This document shows, piece after piece, positions 51,165 to 59,137 of a stretch of 64,000 bases of DNA. Numbering within the stretch: position 1 is the stretch's first letter; the number at the start of each line of letters is the position of its first letter. Origin of the DNA: JAJPHF01 sp035293805 (lineage in GTDB: Bacteria > Chloroflexota > UBA6077 > JAJPHF01); contig DATGMD010000063.1 in assembly GCA_035293805.1 (NCBI GenBank), forward strand, positions 1 through 64,000, written 5' to 3'. The translations under genes and the position numbers were made by a program. The notes below the pieces were generated by a model that searched no databases, was not told the origin of the DNA, and was given only the letters and a program-made list of their open reading frames with translations.

Positions 51165-52373
51165 TCAGAACGGCGTCGGCGTCTGGTGCGTCAGCATGAT
51201 CTCGCGGCGCGCGCGGGCCGATTGCAGGATGGCGGTACAGACTTCGAGGGTCGCCATGCCCCAGCGGCCATCGTGCCACGGGGGCTCGCCGGCCACCACC
51301 GCCTGGTACAGCTCGTCGATCAGCGCCTGCTGCTCGCTCGGCTCGCCCGCCAGGTCGATCTCCATCTTGCCGTCGTCGCCGTACACGTACAGGCCGTCGG
51401 GCGACTGGCGCAGGTCGGCGCGCTGGCAGCTCACCAGCGTCAAGCCGAAGAACGGCTGGTGCCGCCCGGCCGCCGCGTTCGCCGCCAGCTCCGCGCGCCG
51501 GTCCTGCGCGCCGCCGAAGCGCAGCGCCTCGCGGCTCGCCGCCTCCGCGTCGGCGCCGCTGGCCGCGCCGCGGGCCGCGAACGCCCGGCGGGTCGCGAAG
51601 TGGGTCGCCGGGTCGCGCGCCTGGCCGCGCTCGCCGAGCCAGTAGTGCAGCTCCGAGGAGTCGAAGTGGCCGTAGCCGCTGTAGACCAGGGTCGCGGGCG
51701 TGCCGTCCTCGAACTCGAGGTACGCCGTGTAGCAGCCCTCCGTCGGCCGGGCGTCGTCCCAGCGCCCCGTCATCGCCCGCACGCTGCGCACGCGCCCACC
51801 GCCGATCGCCCGCACGATCTCCACCTGGTGCGGCGCCTGGATGTACACCACGCCGCCGCCGCGGCTGGTGTCCAGCTCCCACGGCGCGCGCGGCCGGTAC
51901 AGCAGGTCGGTGTAGTTCCAGGTCTGCAGCATCATCAGCGGGCCGAAGGCGCCGGCGCGCACCAGCCGGGCCAGCTTGCGGATCGGCGCGTCGAAGCTGT
52001 GCGTGTGGCCGCAGATGAGCACGACGCCGTTGCGCTCGGCCGCCGCGTTCATCGCCTCGGCCTCGGCGACGGTGAGCGCCAGCGGCTTCTCGCAGATGAC
52101 GTGCTTGCCGCGCTCGGCGGCCGCGATGACGTGCTCGGCGTGCAGGTACGCGGGCGTACAGACGTAGACGGCGTCGACGGCGGGGCTGGCGCAGAGCGCC
52201 TCCACGCTCGTGAACGTCGGCGCGTCGAACTCGCGGGCGAACGCGGCGAGCGCGTCCTGGCGCACGTCGGCGGCCCCGGCCAGCTTGAGGCGCGGATCGC
52301 GGGCGAGCTGCGGGATCATGAAGGTGCTGGCGAGGCCCAGGCCGACGATGCCCAGGCGCAGTACGGGTGGCAC
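51165..52373 (-). CDS. Gfo/Idh/MocA-family oxidoreductase
   Basis: A 402-residue NAD(P)-dependent dehydrogenase of the glucose-fructose oxidoreductase/inositol dehydrogenase type. The Rossmann start is LRLGIVGLGLASTFMIPQLA. The catalytic EKP motif lies in GKHVICEKPLALTVAEAEAM, and RGGGVVYIQAPHQVEIVRAI holds the typical histidine region. It acts on sugars, inositols or related compounds, not predictable here. An internal Ala/Arg-rich stretch around residues 230-270 is longer than usual. It is followed on the same strand, after 188 nt, by a substrate-binding protein gene. Confidence 0.92.
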   Translation of the reverse strand: MPPVLRLGIVGLGLASTFMIPQLARDPRLKLAGAADVRQDALAAFAREFDAPTFTSVEALCASPAVDAVYVCTPAYLHAEHVIAAAERGKHVICEKPLALTVAEAEAMNAAAERNGVVLICGHTHSFDAPIRKLARLVRAGAFGPLMMLQTWNYTDLLYRPRAPWELDTSRGGGVVYIQAPHQVEIVRAIGGGRVRSVRAMTGRWDDARPTEGCYTAYLEFEDGTPATLVYSGYGHFDSSELHYWLGERGQARDPATHFATRRAFAARGAASGADAEAASREALRFGGAQDRRAELAANAAAGRHQPFFGLTLVSCQRADLRQSPDGLYVYGDDGKMEIDLAGEPSEQQALIDELYQAVVAGEPPWHDGRWGMATLEVCTAILQSARARREIMLTHQTPTPF

Positions 52374-52388
52374 GGCGGTCTCCAGCGC

Positions 52389-52946
52389 TTATTCGTCGGC
52401 GAACAGCCCGCGCACCGGCAGGCTCCAGCCGGGCACTACGTCTTCGCCATCCAGCATATCGGCTTCGCTCAGCACACGCACGGGCTGATCCGGCCGGTGG
52501 ACGGCCACCGTATGCGGGCGGGGGTTGACGGTGATGACCATCCGCGTGCCATAGTGGAGCCAGGTGGCTGCCTTCTCTGCGACATCGCGGGGACGATCGC
52601 CGGGGGCAACCACCTCAACAGCGAGGTCGGGCGGCCCGGGCCAGTAGGCGGGCTGACGCCCCACGGCCAGCACGCGCTCGCGACGGACGAACGCCACGTC
52701 GGGCGCGCGCACGGTGTCGGGATTGGTCGCGAGGAGGAATCCCGTCTCCGCCGCGAAGACGCGGCCCAAACGCTGGGCGCGGACGTGAACGGCCAGCGAG
52801 ACGTGCAGGTCGCTCGTCACCCAGCCGTGCTCGCCTCCACTTGGCGCCAGCGTCCGTAGCTCTCCGGCCACCAGCTCGTGTCGCAGCCCGTCGTCGGGCA
52901 GGCACAGTAGCTCCGCCGCCGTCATCCGCCTGGCCTCCGCGTCCAT
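52389..52946 (-). CDS. Uma2-family (DUF820) putative endonuclease-fold protein
   Basis: The ATG at 52946 with AGGGAG upstream gives 185 residues. Family landmarks are MTAAELLCLPDDGLRHELVA near the start, a SDLHVSLAVHVRAQRLGRVF segment, VRAPDVAFVRRERV and DLAVEVVAPGDRPRDVAEKA, which carry the D...E-x-V residues of a PD-(D/E)XK-like core. Proteins of this kind are numerous in Chloroflexota and cyanobacteria; their biological role is unsettled. It ends 15 nt before the oxidoreductase gene start on the same strand. Confidence 0.9.
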   Translation of the reverse strand: MDAEARRMTAAELLCLPDDGLRHELVAGELRTLAPSGGEHGWVTSDLHVSLAVHVRAQRLGRVFAAETGFLLATNPDTVRAPDVAFVRRERVLAVGRQPAYWPGPPDLAVEVVAPGDRPRDVAEKAATWLHYGTRMVITVNPRPHTVAVHRPDQPVRVLSEADMLDGEDVVPGWSLPVRGLFADE

Positions 52947-53137
52947 TGCCTGCTCCCTGACCCGCGTGCTCGACACCCCATTGTAAGCCGGCGGGACCAT
53001 CGGCCCCGGAGCGCGCCGCTCCACGGCTTGCGCCATTCGACACACTCGGGCATGGACCATCCACCGCTGTCGCTGGCATCGGCGGCGGGGTTGTGGCAGG
53101 ATAGGGCCACCTTGCCGAGAGAGGACCAGGACCGACT

Positions 53138-53542
53138 ATGCCGATTCCTGCCGAGAAGGCTATCCAGATGGTGCGCCGGGCGCACAGCCAGGCGGCCCAG
53201 CTCGACATCGCCGTGACCGCCGTCGTCGTCGACGAGAGCGGCCGCATCGTGGCGCTCGCCCGCATGGACAAGGCGCGGCCGATCACGGTGGACATGGCGC
53301 TGAACAAAGCCTACACCGCGGCGAGCTTCCAGCAGCCCACGCAGCAGCTCACCAGCGCGGCCGGCCAGTCGTGGTTCCAGAGCCTCGTGGTCTCCAGCAA
53401 TGGGCGCATTACGGCCGGCGGCGGGGCGGTGCCGATCGTCGAGGGCAGCAACGTGGTGGGCGCGGTCGCCGTCGCGGGGGGCACCGACGAGCAGGACCAG
53501 CAGTGCTGCGACGCCGCCCTCGCCGCCTATACGGGAACGTAA
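53138..53542 (+). CDS. GlcG/HbpS-family (DUF336) protein
   Basis: A 134-residue single-domain protein. Landmarks are VTAVVVDESGRIVALARMDK, ITVDMALNKAYTAASFQQPT and ITAGGGAVPIVEGSNVVGAV, ending DEQDQQCCDAALAAYTGT. HbpS members bind heme or corrinoids, and GlcG-type members are often attached to catabolic operons. It closely resembles the C-terminal domain of the ferredoxin fusion at 57802-58464, including KAYTAA and DEQD..CC. It is alone on the plus strand here. Confidence 0.9.
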   Translation: MPIPAEKAIQMVRRAHSQAAQLDIAVTAVVVDESGRIVALARMDKARPITVDMALNKAYTAASFQQPTQQLTSAAGQSWFQSLVVSSNGRITAGGGAVPIVEGSNVVGAVAVAGGTDEQDQQCCDAALAAYTGT

Positions 53543-53785
53543 GGCGCGACAGTCAGGCGCGCGCCTCCTCCCGACCGCTGGTCGACGCCCGAGGCGCCCT
53601 GGCCCGCGCGGCGGCCGGCCCGTCGCCCGAGGTCCGGTGCGCCCGGCGCCCTCCGCCAATCTTCAGCAAACCTTCCAGAACTCTTCAGAAGTCTGTGACT
53701 GCTTGGGCCGCCGCTGTGAGCGATTTGTGAGCGGGCGCGCGTAGCATGAGGCCATTGGATCGGCTCGCGGAGAAAGGCTGGGGCC

Positions 53786-54160
53786 ATGGCCTACGTTCTT
53801 CGGCGCGTGATCGTGCAGGACGTCGAGGCAGAGAAGGAGTGCTATCGCGCGACCGCGGCCGAGCGCCGGCGCCACGGCGTCGCTCGCGAGACGTACTTCG
53901 TCGATCCGCAGCGGCCCCACGAGCTGGTCATCGCCTTCGACGGCGACGCGGTCGATCAGCTCTACGCCGCGCTCCGCGCCAGCGAGGCGGACGCGGCGCC
54001 CTGCCAGCCCGCCAGCCCGCGCCGCGCCGAGGCGCCGCCCCCGCCCGCGCCCGGCGAGCTTGAAGCGGTTCTCGCGGCAGCCGAGGCGGCCCAGCAAGGG
54101 CTGGGCCTCCAGCTGCGCGCGTTGCTGAGCGCCGCGGGTCTCCCCCAGGCCGCGCGCTGA
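53786..54160 (+). CDS. Hypothetical protein, 124 residues
   Basis: I do not recognise this cytoplasmic protein. The first 75 residues look folded: MAYVLRRVIVQDVEAEKECY, then VARETYFVDPQRPHELVIAF and DAVDQLYAALRASE, a beta-alpha pattern like small dimeric alpha/beta domains. A Pro/Ala linker separates a C-terminal helix (LEAVLAAAEAAQQGLGLQLR). GGAGAAAGG precedes the ATG. It is followed by 189 bp without genes, then the stop of a convergent binding-protein gene. Confidence 0.6.
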   Translation: MAYVLRRVIVQDVEAEKECYRATAAERRRHGVARETYFVDPQRPHELVIAFDGDAVDQLYAALRASEADAAPCQPASPRRAEAPPPPAPGELEAVLAAAEAAQQGLGLQLRALLSAAGLPQAAR

Positions 54161-54349
54161 TCGCCGCGGCGCTGTCAGCCAGCCGCCACCCCACCGCGCT
54201 TGGCTGAGCCGCCCGACGCGGCGGCGCGGCGCGGCAGCACGGCACGCCCCAAGGCGGCATAAACGATCAACCGACTCGCGTGTCGAGCAGCTCAGGCGGG
54301 TCGGTACACCCCCACCTGGCACGGCGCCCCGCCCAGGCGGCAGGTCCGC

Positions 54350-55459
54350 TCAGGGCTGGCGCGGGGGGGTGTAGGGGCCGAGCTGCGCCACCGCGTAGTC
54401 GGCGTACTGGCTGTCCACGAACTGGTCGAGGTCGATCGGACGCTCCAGTTGACCGCCGTCGACGTACCAGCCCATGTCGTAGGCCATGCTGTCCTTGTTG
54501 ATCCGCCCATCCGGATCGATGGAGGTGAAGCCGTGGCGGCGCAGCAGGTCGGCGTTGACGGCCGTGTCGAGGCTGTTGTAGGGCGTCAAGAGCGCCGCCA
54601 TCTCGTCGATGCCCACCTTGAATTTGATCGCGTCGTTGTAGTCGCGCGCGCCGCGCAGGTAGCCGAGCGTAAAGCGCAGGGCGACCTCCGGCCGCTCGAT
54701 GAGGCTGGGGCCGATCACCTGCACGGCGATCGCCTGGCCCGGGTAGTCGTCGGCTACCCAGCGCAGGACGACGGCCGCGTTCAGGCCCAGCGCGGTGCTG
54801 ATCGCGGGCTCGAAGACGACCGCGCCGTCCACCGAGCCGTTGGCCAGGGCCGCGGGCATGTCGGGCTGCGAGAGGCTCACTAGGTCGAGGTCCTCGATGC
54901 GGTGGCCGAAGGCGCGCAGCCCGCGATCCACGCCGATGCTCGGGCCGGTGGGCGGCAGCCCGCTGCCGACCCGGCGGCCCACCAGGTCGGGCAGGCTACG
55001 CACGGCGCCGCTGTCCCACAGGTCTTTTCGGACCATCGTCGCGTGGCTGTGCTGGCCGGGGTCGGCGTGGCTGCCGTCCAGGATGGCCTTCATCGTGACG
55101 CCGCGCAGGACCGCGTTGAAGGTCGCCGGGCTGAGCGCTTGCTGCGAGACGTCGAGCTGGCCGTTGGCGATCATGGGCACCATGTCCGAGCCGGTACGGA
55201 CGGTGTCGAGATCGAGGTCGATGCCCTGCTCGCGGAAGTAGCCGCGCTCCATGCCGATGTAGAAGGGATAGCCGACGGCCGCCACCAGGCCCGTCTTGAG
55301 GACGGTGAGCGGGCCGGCCGGCGCCGCGGTCGCGGCGGGCGCCGCCGGCTCGGCGGCCGCCGGCGGGGGGCTCGCGGCGGGCGCGCTGGCACCCGTGCAG
55401 GCGACCAGCGACACGACGAGGGCGACGGCGAAGTCAGGGGGGGCGAGCCGGGGGAACAT
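54350..55459 (-). CDS. NitT/TauT-type ABC transporter substrate-binding lipoprotein
   Basis: The ATG at 55459, with AGAGGAG 7 nt upstream, gives 369 residues with the signal DFAVALVVSLVACTGASAP (lipobox LVAC). The mature protein has VLKTGLVAAVGYPFYIGMER, YFREQGIDLDLDTVRTGSDM, ANGQLDVSQQALSPATFNAV and VRKDLWDSGAVRSLPDLVGR. It ends FVDSQYADYAVAQLGPY, like the truncated binding protein at the right edge (DTSLADYALQQLGRQ), so these two are relatives. It is divergent from the RdhA-like operon. Confidence 0.9.
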   Translation of the reverse strand: MFPRLAPPDFAVALVVSLVACTGASAPAASPPPAAAEPAAPAATAAPAGPLTVLKTGLVAAVGYPFYIGMERGYFREQGIDLDLDTVRTGSDMVPMIANGQLDVSQQALSPATFNAVLRGVTMKAILDGSHADPGQHSHATMVRKDLWDSGAVRSLPDLVGRRVGSGLPPTGPSIGVDRGLRAFGHRIEDLDLVSLSQPDMPAALANGSVDGAVVFEPAISTALGLNAAVVLRWVADDYPGQAIAVQVIGPSLIERPEVALRFTLGYLRGARDYNDAIKFKVGIDEMAALLTPYNSLDTAVNADLLRRHGFTSIDPDGRINKDSMAYDMGWYVDGGQLERPIDLDQFVDSQYADYAVAQLGPYTPPRQP

Positions 55460-55768
55460 GAGGGGGCTCCTCTCGCTCCACGGGCGCACGTGCGCGTCGT
55501 GGGTGAGTCAGAAGCGGCCGACGGCGCGGCGGCCGCGGCCGGCGCGGGCCGGTGCCGGCCGCGCGCCTGGGCCGAGTCTACTACCGCGCCAGGAGGCGGT
55601 CAAGATATCGGCTTGGCCGTTCCCGCGCCGCGAGCCCGCCAGCCGGCGCGCCGACCCTGGCCGGTTGCTTGGAGCCACACCAGTTGCATCCGCCGCTCCT
55701 TTGATGTATCACGGCCTCTAGTGGGGGTGATCGTGACCGGCGGCCCGTGAGCGAAAGGGGTTGGCGCC
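55460..55768. other. Divergent intergenic region, 309 bp
   Basis: It separates the binding-protein gene from the RdhA-like operon and must hold both promoters. I could not pick out convincing -35/-10 pairs or operators by eye. A ribosome-binding-like AAAGGGG stands before the RdhA-like ATG. Confidence 0.4.
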
Positions 55769-57109
55769 ATGAGCATGACCGTCGAGCGCCCGACCGAGCA
55801 GCAAGCTGGCAGCAACGGCGCGAAGGCGCGGGAGCCCGGCGTCCCGCTGCCGCTCGTGCCCAACCTGGGGCGCACCGTGCGGGTCGTGGGGCCGGTCGTC
55901 AACGTGGACACCAGCCAGCTCCCGCACCCGAAGAACCAGCGCGGCGAGCTGGGCAAGGCGCTGTTCAACTGGTACCACAACACCGTCTCCAAGGACCCCC
56001 TCACCCGCGTCTCCGCCCCCAACCACTTCGCCGACCGCCGCCACTTCCTGACGAACATCACCAACCGCGCCCCCAAGGGCCAGGTGAACCCCCAGCGCGT
56101 CGCGGTGTCCGATCCCGCGGCGATGACGCGCCACATCAAGCGCGTCGCCCACTACATGGGCGCCGACATCTGCCGCATCGCCCGCGCGCACCCCGCCTTT
56201 CTCTACGCCGGCAACCGGTACATTCAAGACGGGGCCACCGAGGACGAGTACGCGAGCCTGGGTCCCGCGGAGCTGGCGCGCCGCTTCCCCTACATCGTGG
56301 TCATCACGACCGCCTGGGACTACGAGAAGCTGCAAGCGCACCGCCACCACATCGGCGACGCCTCGTACCACATCTCGCAGATGAAGGCGAACCTGATCCT
56401 CAAGAGCGTCGAGGGCTACATCCGCGAGCTGGGCTACACGGCGCTGCGCGGCGTGTCGAACCCACAGGGGGCGGGGCTGGCGGCGGGCGTGGGCGAGCTG
56501 GGCCGCAACGGGCTGGTCATCAGCGAGAAGTTCGGCCCCCGCATCCACATGCCCGACCCGATCATGACCGACCTGCCGCTGCTGCCCGACGAGCCGATCG
56601 ACATCGGCGTCAACGAGTTCTGCCAGATCTGCCGCAAGTGCGCGATCACCTGCCCCACGAACAGCATCACCTTCGAGGACAAGGTCGTCTACAACGGCAT
56701 CGAGAAGTTCAAGATCAAGTGGGAGACGTGCTACCGCCTGCGCCCGTACGTCGCGGACCACTGGGGCAGCTGCCTCACCTGCGTCACCGTCTGCCCGTAC
56801 ACCAAGCCGAACGTCTGGTGGCGCACCCTGACGGTGAAGACGCTCAGCGCCTGCCCCGTCCCCGCGCGGCCGGCGCTGGTGCGTGCCCTGAAGTGGGTCG
56901 ACGACAAGTTCTGGGGCGTGGTCCGGCAGAAGCGCGTGCGCTGGATGGGCTACGACTCGGGCATCAAGCCGGGCGAGAAAGCGTGTACGATCGCCGGCTG
57001 CACCGCGGCGCACGAGAACGCGGGCGCGTCCGCGAAGGTCGAGGGCAACATCGGCTACTACGCGCCGCTCAAGGAAAATACCAATCGCTTCGTCAAGCGG
57101 GATGTCTAA
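55769..57109 (+). CDS. Reductive dehalogenase (RdhA)-like iron-sulfur protein without Tat signal
   Basis: A 446-residue protein with the RdhA layout. A cobalamin-binding-like domain covers about residues 100-275, with YIRELGYTALRGVSNPQGAG and LAAGVGELGRNGLVISEKFG. Two ferredoxin-type clusters follow: FCQICRKCAITCP (Cys285, 288, 291, 295), then Cys321 in WETCYRL and GSCLTCVTVCPYTKP (Cys335, 338, 342). These fit RdhA more than QueG. The N terminus (MSMTVERPTEQQ) has no twin-arginine signal, and no RdhB anchor gene is present, so the protein is probably cytoplasmic. The next gene starts inside its last codons. Its substrate may be a halogenated compound or another group removed reductively; this is inference. 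Confidence 0.88.
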   Translation: MSMTVERPTEQQAGSNGAKAREPGVPLPLVPNLGRTVRVVGPVVNVDTSQLPHPKNQRGELGKALFNWYHNTVSKDPLTRVSAPNHFADRRHFLTNITNRAPKGQVNPQRVAVSDPAAMTRHIKRVAHYMGADICRIARAHPAFLYAGNRYIQDGATEDEYASLGPAELARRFPYIVVITTAWDYEKLQAHRHHIGDASYHISQMKANLILKSVEGYIRELGYTALRGVSNPQGAGLAAGVGELGRNGLVISEKFGPRIHMPDPIMTDLPLLPDEPIDIGVNEFCQICRKCAITCPTNSITFEDKVVYNGIEKFKIKWETCYRLRPYVADHWGSCLTCVTVCPYTKPNVWWRTLTVKTLSACPVPARPALVRALKWVDDKFWGVVRQKRVRWMGYDSGIKPGEKACTIAGCTAAHENAGASAKVEGNIGYYAPLKENTNRFVKRDV

Positions 57110-57701
57110 AGTGGCGCTGCGACTCGGCCCCATCACGCTCCCCTGGCTGGGCAAGCCCGCCGACGACCCGTACTGGGACTTCTTCCTCCACACGCCGCCG
57201 CACGACGTGCAGAACTCGGCGGTCGACCTGGTGCGGAAGGCGCCCGAGGGCGCGATCAACCCCGCCCAGGAGGAGATCCACAGCCCCGAGATCAACGCGC
57301 GCCACATCAAGGAGCTAGCCGTTTTCCTGGGCGCGAAGCTGGTCGGCATCGCCGCGCTCGACCCCACCGCGCCCGACACGCCCGAGGGCTACCCCTTCGC
57401 CATCGTCAACGTGGTGCGGGCCGAGCACGACCCGCGCGAGACGCCCGGCATCGGCGGCCAGGTGCCGGTGCAGAACGGGCTCTACGTCACCTTCGTGTTG
57501 AGCGCGTATATCCGCGAGCTGGGCTTCCGCGCCACCGCCAAGCGGCCCGCCGACGGCGTGCGGCTGGCCGCGGCGGCCGGCCTCGGCACCGTGGACGCCC
57601 AGGGCCGTCTCGTCACGCCGCAGTACGGCGCCAAGGTCTACGTCGCGGACATCGTGTTCACCGACTTGCCGCTCGCGCCCGACCGGTCGTCGCGAGGATG
57701 A
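57102..57701 (+). CDS. Short RdhA-like protein lacking the iron-sulfur domain
   Basis: A 199-residue protein overlapping the RdhA-like gene by 8 nt. Its parts align in order with the cobalamin-domain half of the larger protein: INARHIKELAVFLGAKLVGI, LSAYIRELGFRATAKRPADG, RLAAAAGLGTVDAQGRLVTP and VYVADIVFTDLPLAPD. It then stops where the larger protein continues into its first cysteine motif. There is no frameshift scar in the downstream 100 bp, so it looks like a deliberate short form. It may be a non-catalytic partner or a corrinoid-binding subunit. No cysteine motif, signal peptide or membrane helix is seen. Confidence 0.85.
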   Translation: MSKVALRLGPITLPWLGKPADDPYWDFFLHTPPHDVQNSAVDLVRKAPEGAINPAQEEIHSPEINARHIKELAVFLGAKLVGIAALDPTAPDTPEGYPFAIVNVVRAEHDPRETPGIGGQVPVQNGLYVTFVLSAYIRELGFRATAKRPADGVRLAAAAGLGTVDAQGRLVTPQYGAKVYVADIVFTDLPLAPDRSSRG

Positions 57702-57801
57702 GGTCGATGGCCTGACGCGCGGACCCGTCGCCTGGGCCGCGGCCCGCCCTTTACGGTGGCGGCCCGAGCGCGGCGACTCCAGAGTATTAGGACGGATTCC
57801 A

Positions 57802-58464
57802 GTGCCCTACGTCATCACGGAGCTGTGCACGCGCGACGGGTCGTGCGTGGAGGTGTGCCCCGTCGCCTGCATCCACACCACACCCGACGCGCCGCAGTTC
57901 TACGTCGACCCCGACATCTGCATCGAGTGCGAGCAGTGCGTCGTCGTCTGCCCGGTGGACGCCATCTTCCTCGACGTGGACCTGCCGGCCGAGCGCCAGT
58001 TCTCGGCCGAGGTGAACGCCGCCTTCTTCCGCCAGAACAAGGCGGTCGTCGGGCCGCCGCCGCTGGAGAAGGCGTTCGAGATGATCGCGGCGGCGCAGCG
58101 CTACGCCGCGCGGCAGGGGCTCGCCGTGTCGGTGGCGGTGGTGGACGCGGCGGGCGGCCCAATCGCCCTCGGCCGCATGGACGGCGCCCATCCCACGACC
58201 GCCGAGCTGGCCTACCACAAGGCCTACACGGCGGCCGCCTTCCAGGTGTCCACGCAGGAGCTAGTCGCCGAGGCGCGGCAGCCGTGGCTCCGCAGCCTGG
58301 CCGTCGCGCACCGCGGCCGCATCCTGCCCGCGGGCGGCGCGATCCCCATCCTCGACGGCGTGGTCCAGGTCGGCGCTATCGGCGTGGCAGGCGGCGCCCG
58401 CGACGAGCAAGACACCCTCTGCTGCCGCGCCGGCCTCGCCGTGCTGGACACTCCCGGCCACTGA
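57802..58464 (+). CDS. Two-cluster ferredoxin fused to a GlcG/HbpS (DUF336) domain
   Basis: A 220-residue protein, GTG start at 57802. Residues 1-60 form a ferredoxin with Cys9, 15, 19, 23 (GSCVEVCPVACIH) and Cys40, 43, 46, 50 (CIECEQCVVVCP); the spacing resembles 7Fe/8Fe bacterial ferredoxins. After a linker, residues 80-218 form a GlcG/HbpS domain: VSVAVVDAAGGPIALGRMDG, YHKAYTAAAFQVSTQELVAE and ILPAGGAIPILDGVVQVGAI. It follows the short RdhA-like gene by 100 nt on the same strand. An electron-carrier module joined to a heme- or corrinoid-binding module suggests it delivers electrons to the RdhA-like partner; this is inference. Confidence 0.88.
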   Translation: MPYVITELCTRDGSCVEVCPVACIHTTPDAPQFYVDPDICIECEQCVVVCPVDAIFLDVDLPAERQFSAEVNAAFFRQNKAVVGPPPLEKAFEMIAAAQRYAARQGLAVSVAVVDAAGGPIALGRMDGAHPTTAELAYHKAYTAAAFQVSTQELVAEARQPWLRSLAVAHRGRILPAGGAIPILDGVVQVGAIGVAGGARDEQDTLCCRAGLAVLDTPGH

Positions 58465-58491
58465 TTCGCGCGGGATGGGCTCTGCATTGGT

Positions 58492-58553
58492 AAGTGGGTG
58501 CGCTCGGTCGGCTTGACCGTTTGGCGGGGCCAGGTGGTCAAGCCGACCCACTT
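58492..58553. terminator. 13-bp perfect inverted repeat after the ferredoxin-HbpS gene
   Basis: GGTCGGCTTGACC at 58506-58518 and GGTCAAGCCGACC at 58536-58548 are exact complements around a 17-nt loop. Outside them AAGTGGGT and ACCCACTT also match. It lies 42 nt past the fusion gene's stop and 22 nt before the next start codon. It could terminate the operon or act as an operator for the small exported protein. Confidence 0.55.
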
Positions 58554-58574
58554 TAGGCGCTCGGGAGGAACGCA

Positions 58575-58820
58575 ATGCGCTGGCGACGCATGGTGGGAAT
58601 CGGCCTGGTGATTGCCGTAGCCTTTGTGAGCGGCCTGCTGATCGGCGGCCACGGCGCGACGGGGACCGCCCGCGCGCAGACGACCGGCGCCCAGCCGGCC
58701 GCGCCGATTCAGGAGTACCCGCTGCCCAACGGCGTCCTGTGCTACACGCTCACGACCGGCAACGGCGGCTTCTCCTGCGTCTACAGCCCCGGCCTCAGCC
58801 CGGCGGCGCCGCACTCCTGA
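58575..58820 (+). CDS. Small exported or membrane-anchored protein, 81 residues
   Basis: GGGAGG lies upstream of the ATG. The N terminus is a signal anchor or signal peptide (GIGLVIAVAFVSGLLIGGHG) with possible cleavage after TARAQ. The exported part is short: IQEYPLPNGVLCYTLTTGNG followed by FSCVYSPGLSP, with two cysteines. I do not recognise a family. It is the last plus-strand gene before a convergent aldolase gene. Confidence 0.65.
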   Translation: MRWRRMVGIGLVIAVAFVSGLLIGGHGATGTARAQTTGAQPAAPIQEYPLPNGVLCYTLTTGNGGFSCVYSPGLSPAAPHS

Positions 58821-59137
58821 CGCGCCGGGCGGCCCCGGCGGGCCGCCATCGTCCCGGCCGGGCTGCACGCTGCGCCGCCCGCTGCGTCGTCGCGCACCGG
58901 CCCACAGCGGTCGCCACAGCGCTTGTGGCCGCCCCGGCCGGGCGGCAGGGGAAGAGTCCCTGCCCCACCTCGCGTGTGCCGGAATTGCGGGCGGCGCCCC
59001 CGGCCGGCGGGCGGCAGGGGACGAGCCCTTGCCCTACGACGCGGCGGACGTATCGTGGCTCATCGGGCGCGAAAACCCCAGTACTCGACGGCAAGCGGTC
59101 GGCCGCGGAACTGGCGCGGCGGACCCAGGAGCCCGGG
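58821..59137. other. Convergent intergenic region with two hairpin repeats
   Basis: The 317 bp between the stops of the small exported protein and the aldolase gene contain no convincing gene. GGCAGGGG-AAGAG-TCCCTGCC (58944-58964) and GGCAGGGG-ACGAG-CCCTTGCC (59013-59033) are two minus-oriented members of the CTCGT-loop hairpin family, 69 bp apart. Confidence 0.6.

Noticed and set aside
50977..51882. Upstream extension of the binding-protein gene ending at 49924
   Set aside because: It overlaps the Gfo/Idh/MocA gene in another frame; a GTG with GGAGGAG at 50976 leads straight into a lipoprotein signal.
57102..57701. The short RdhA-like gene as a frameshifted remnant of a full gene
   Set aside because: No cysteine-motif remnant is seen in any frame in the 100 bp downstream, and its start overlaps the upstream gene as in an operon.
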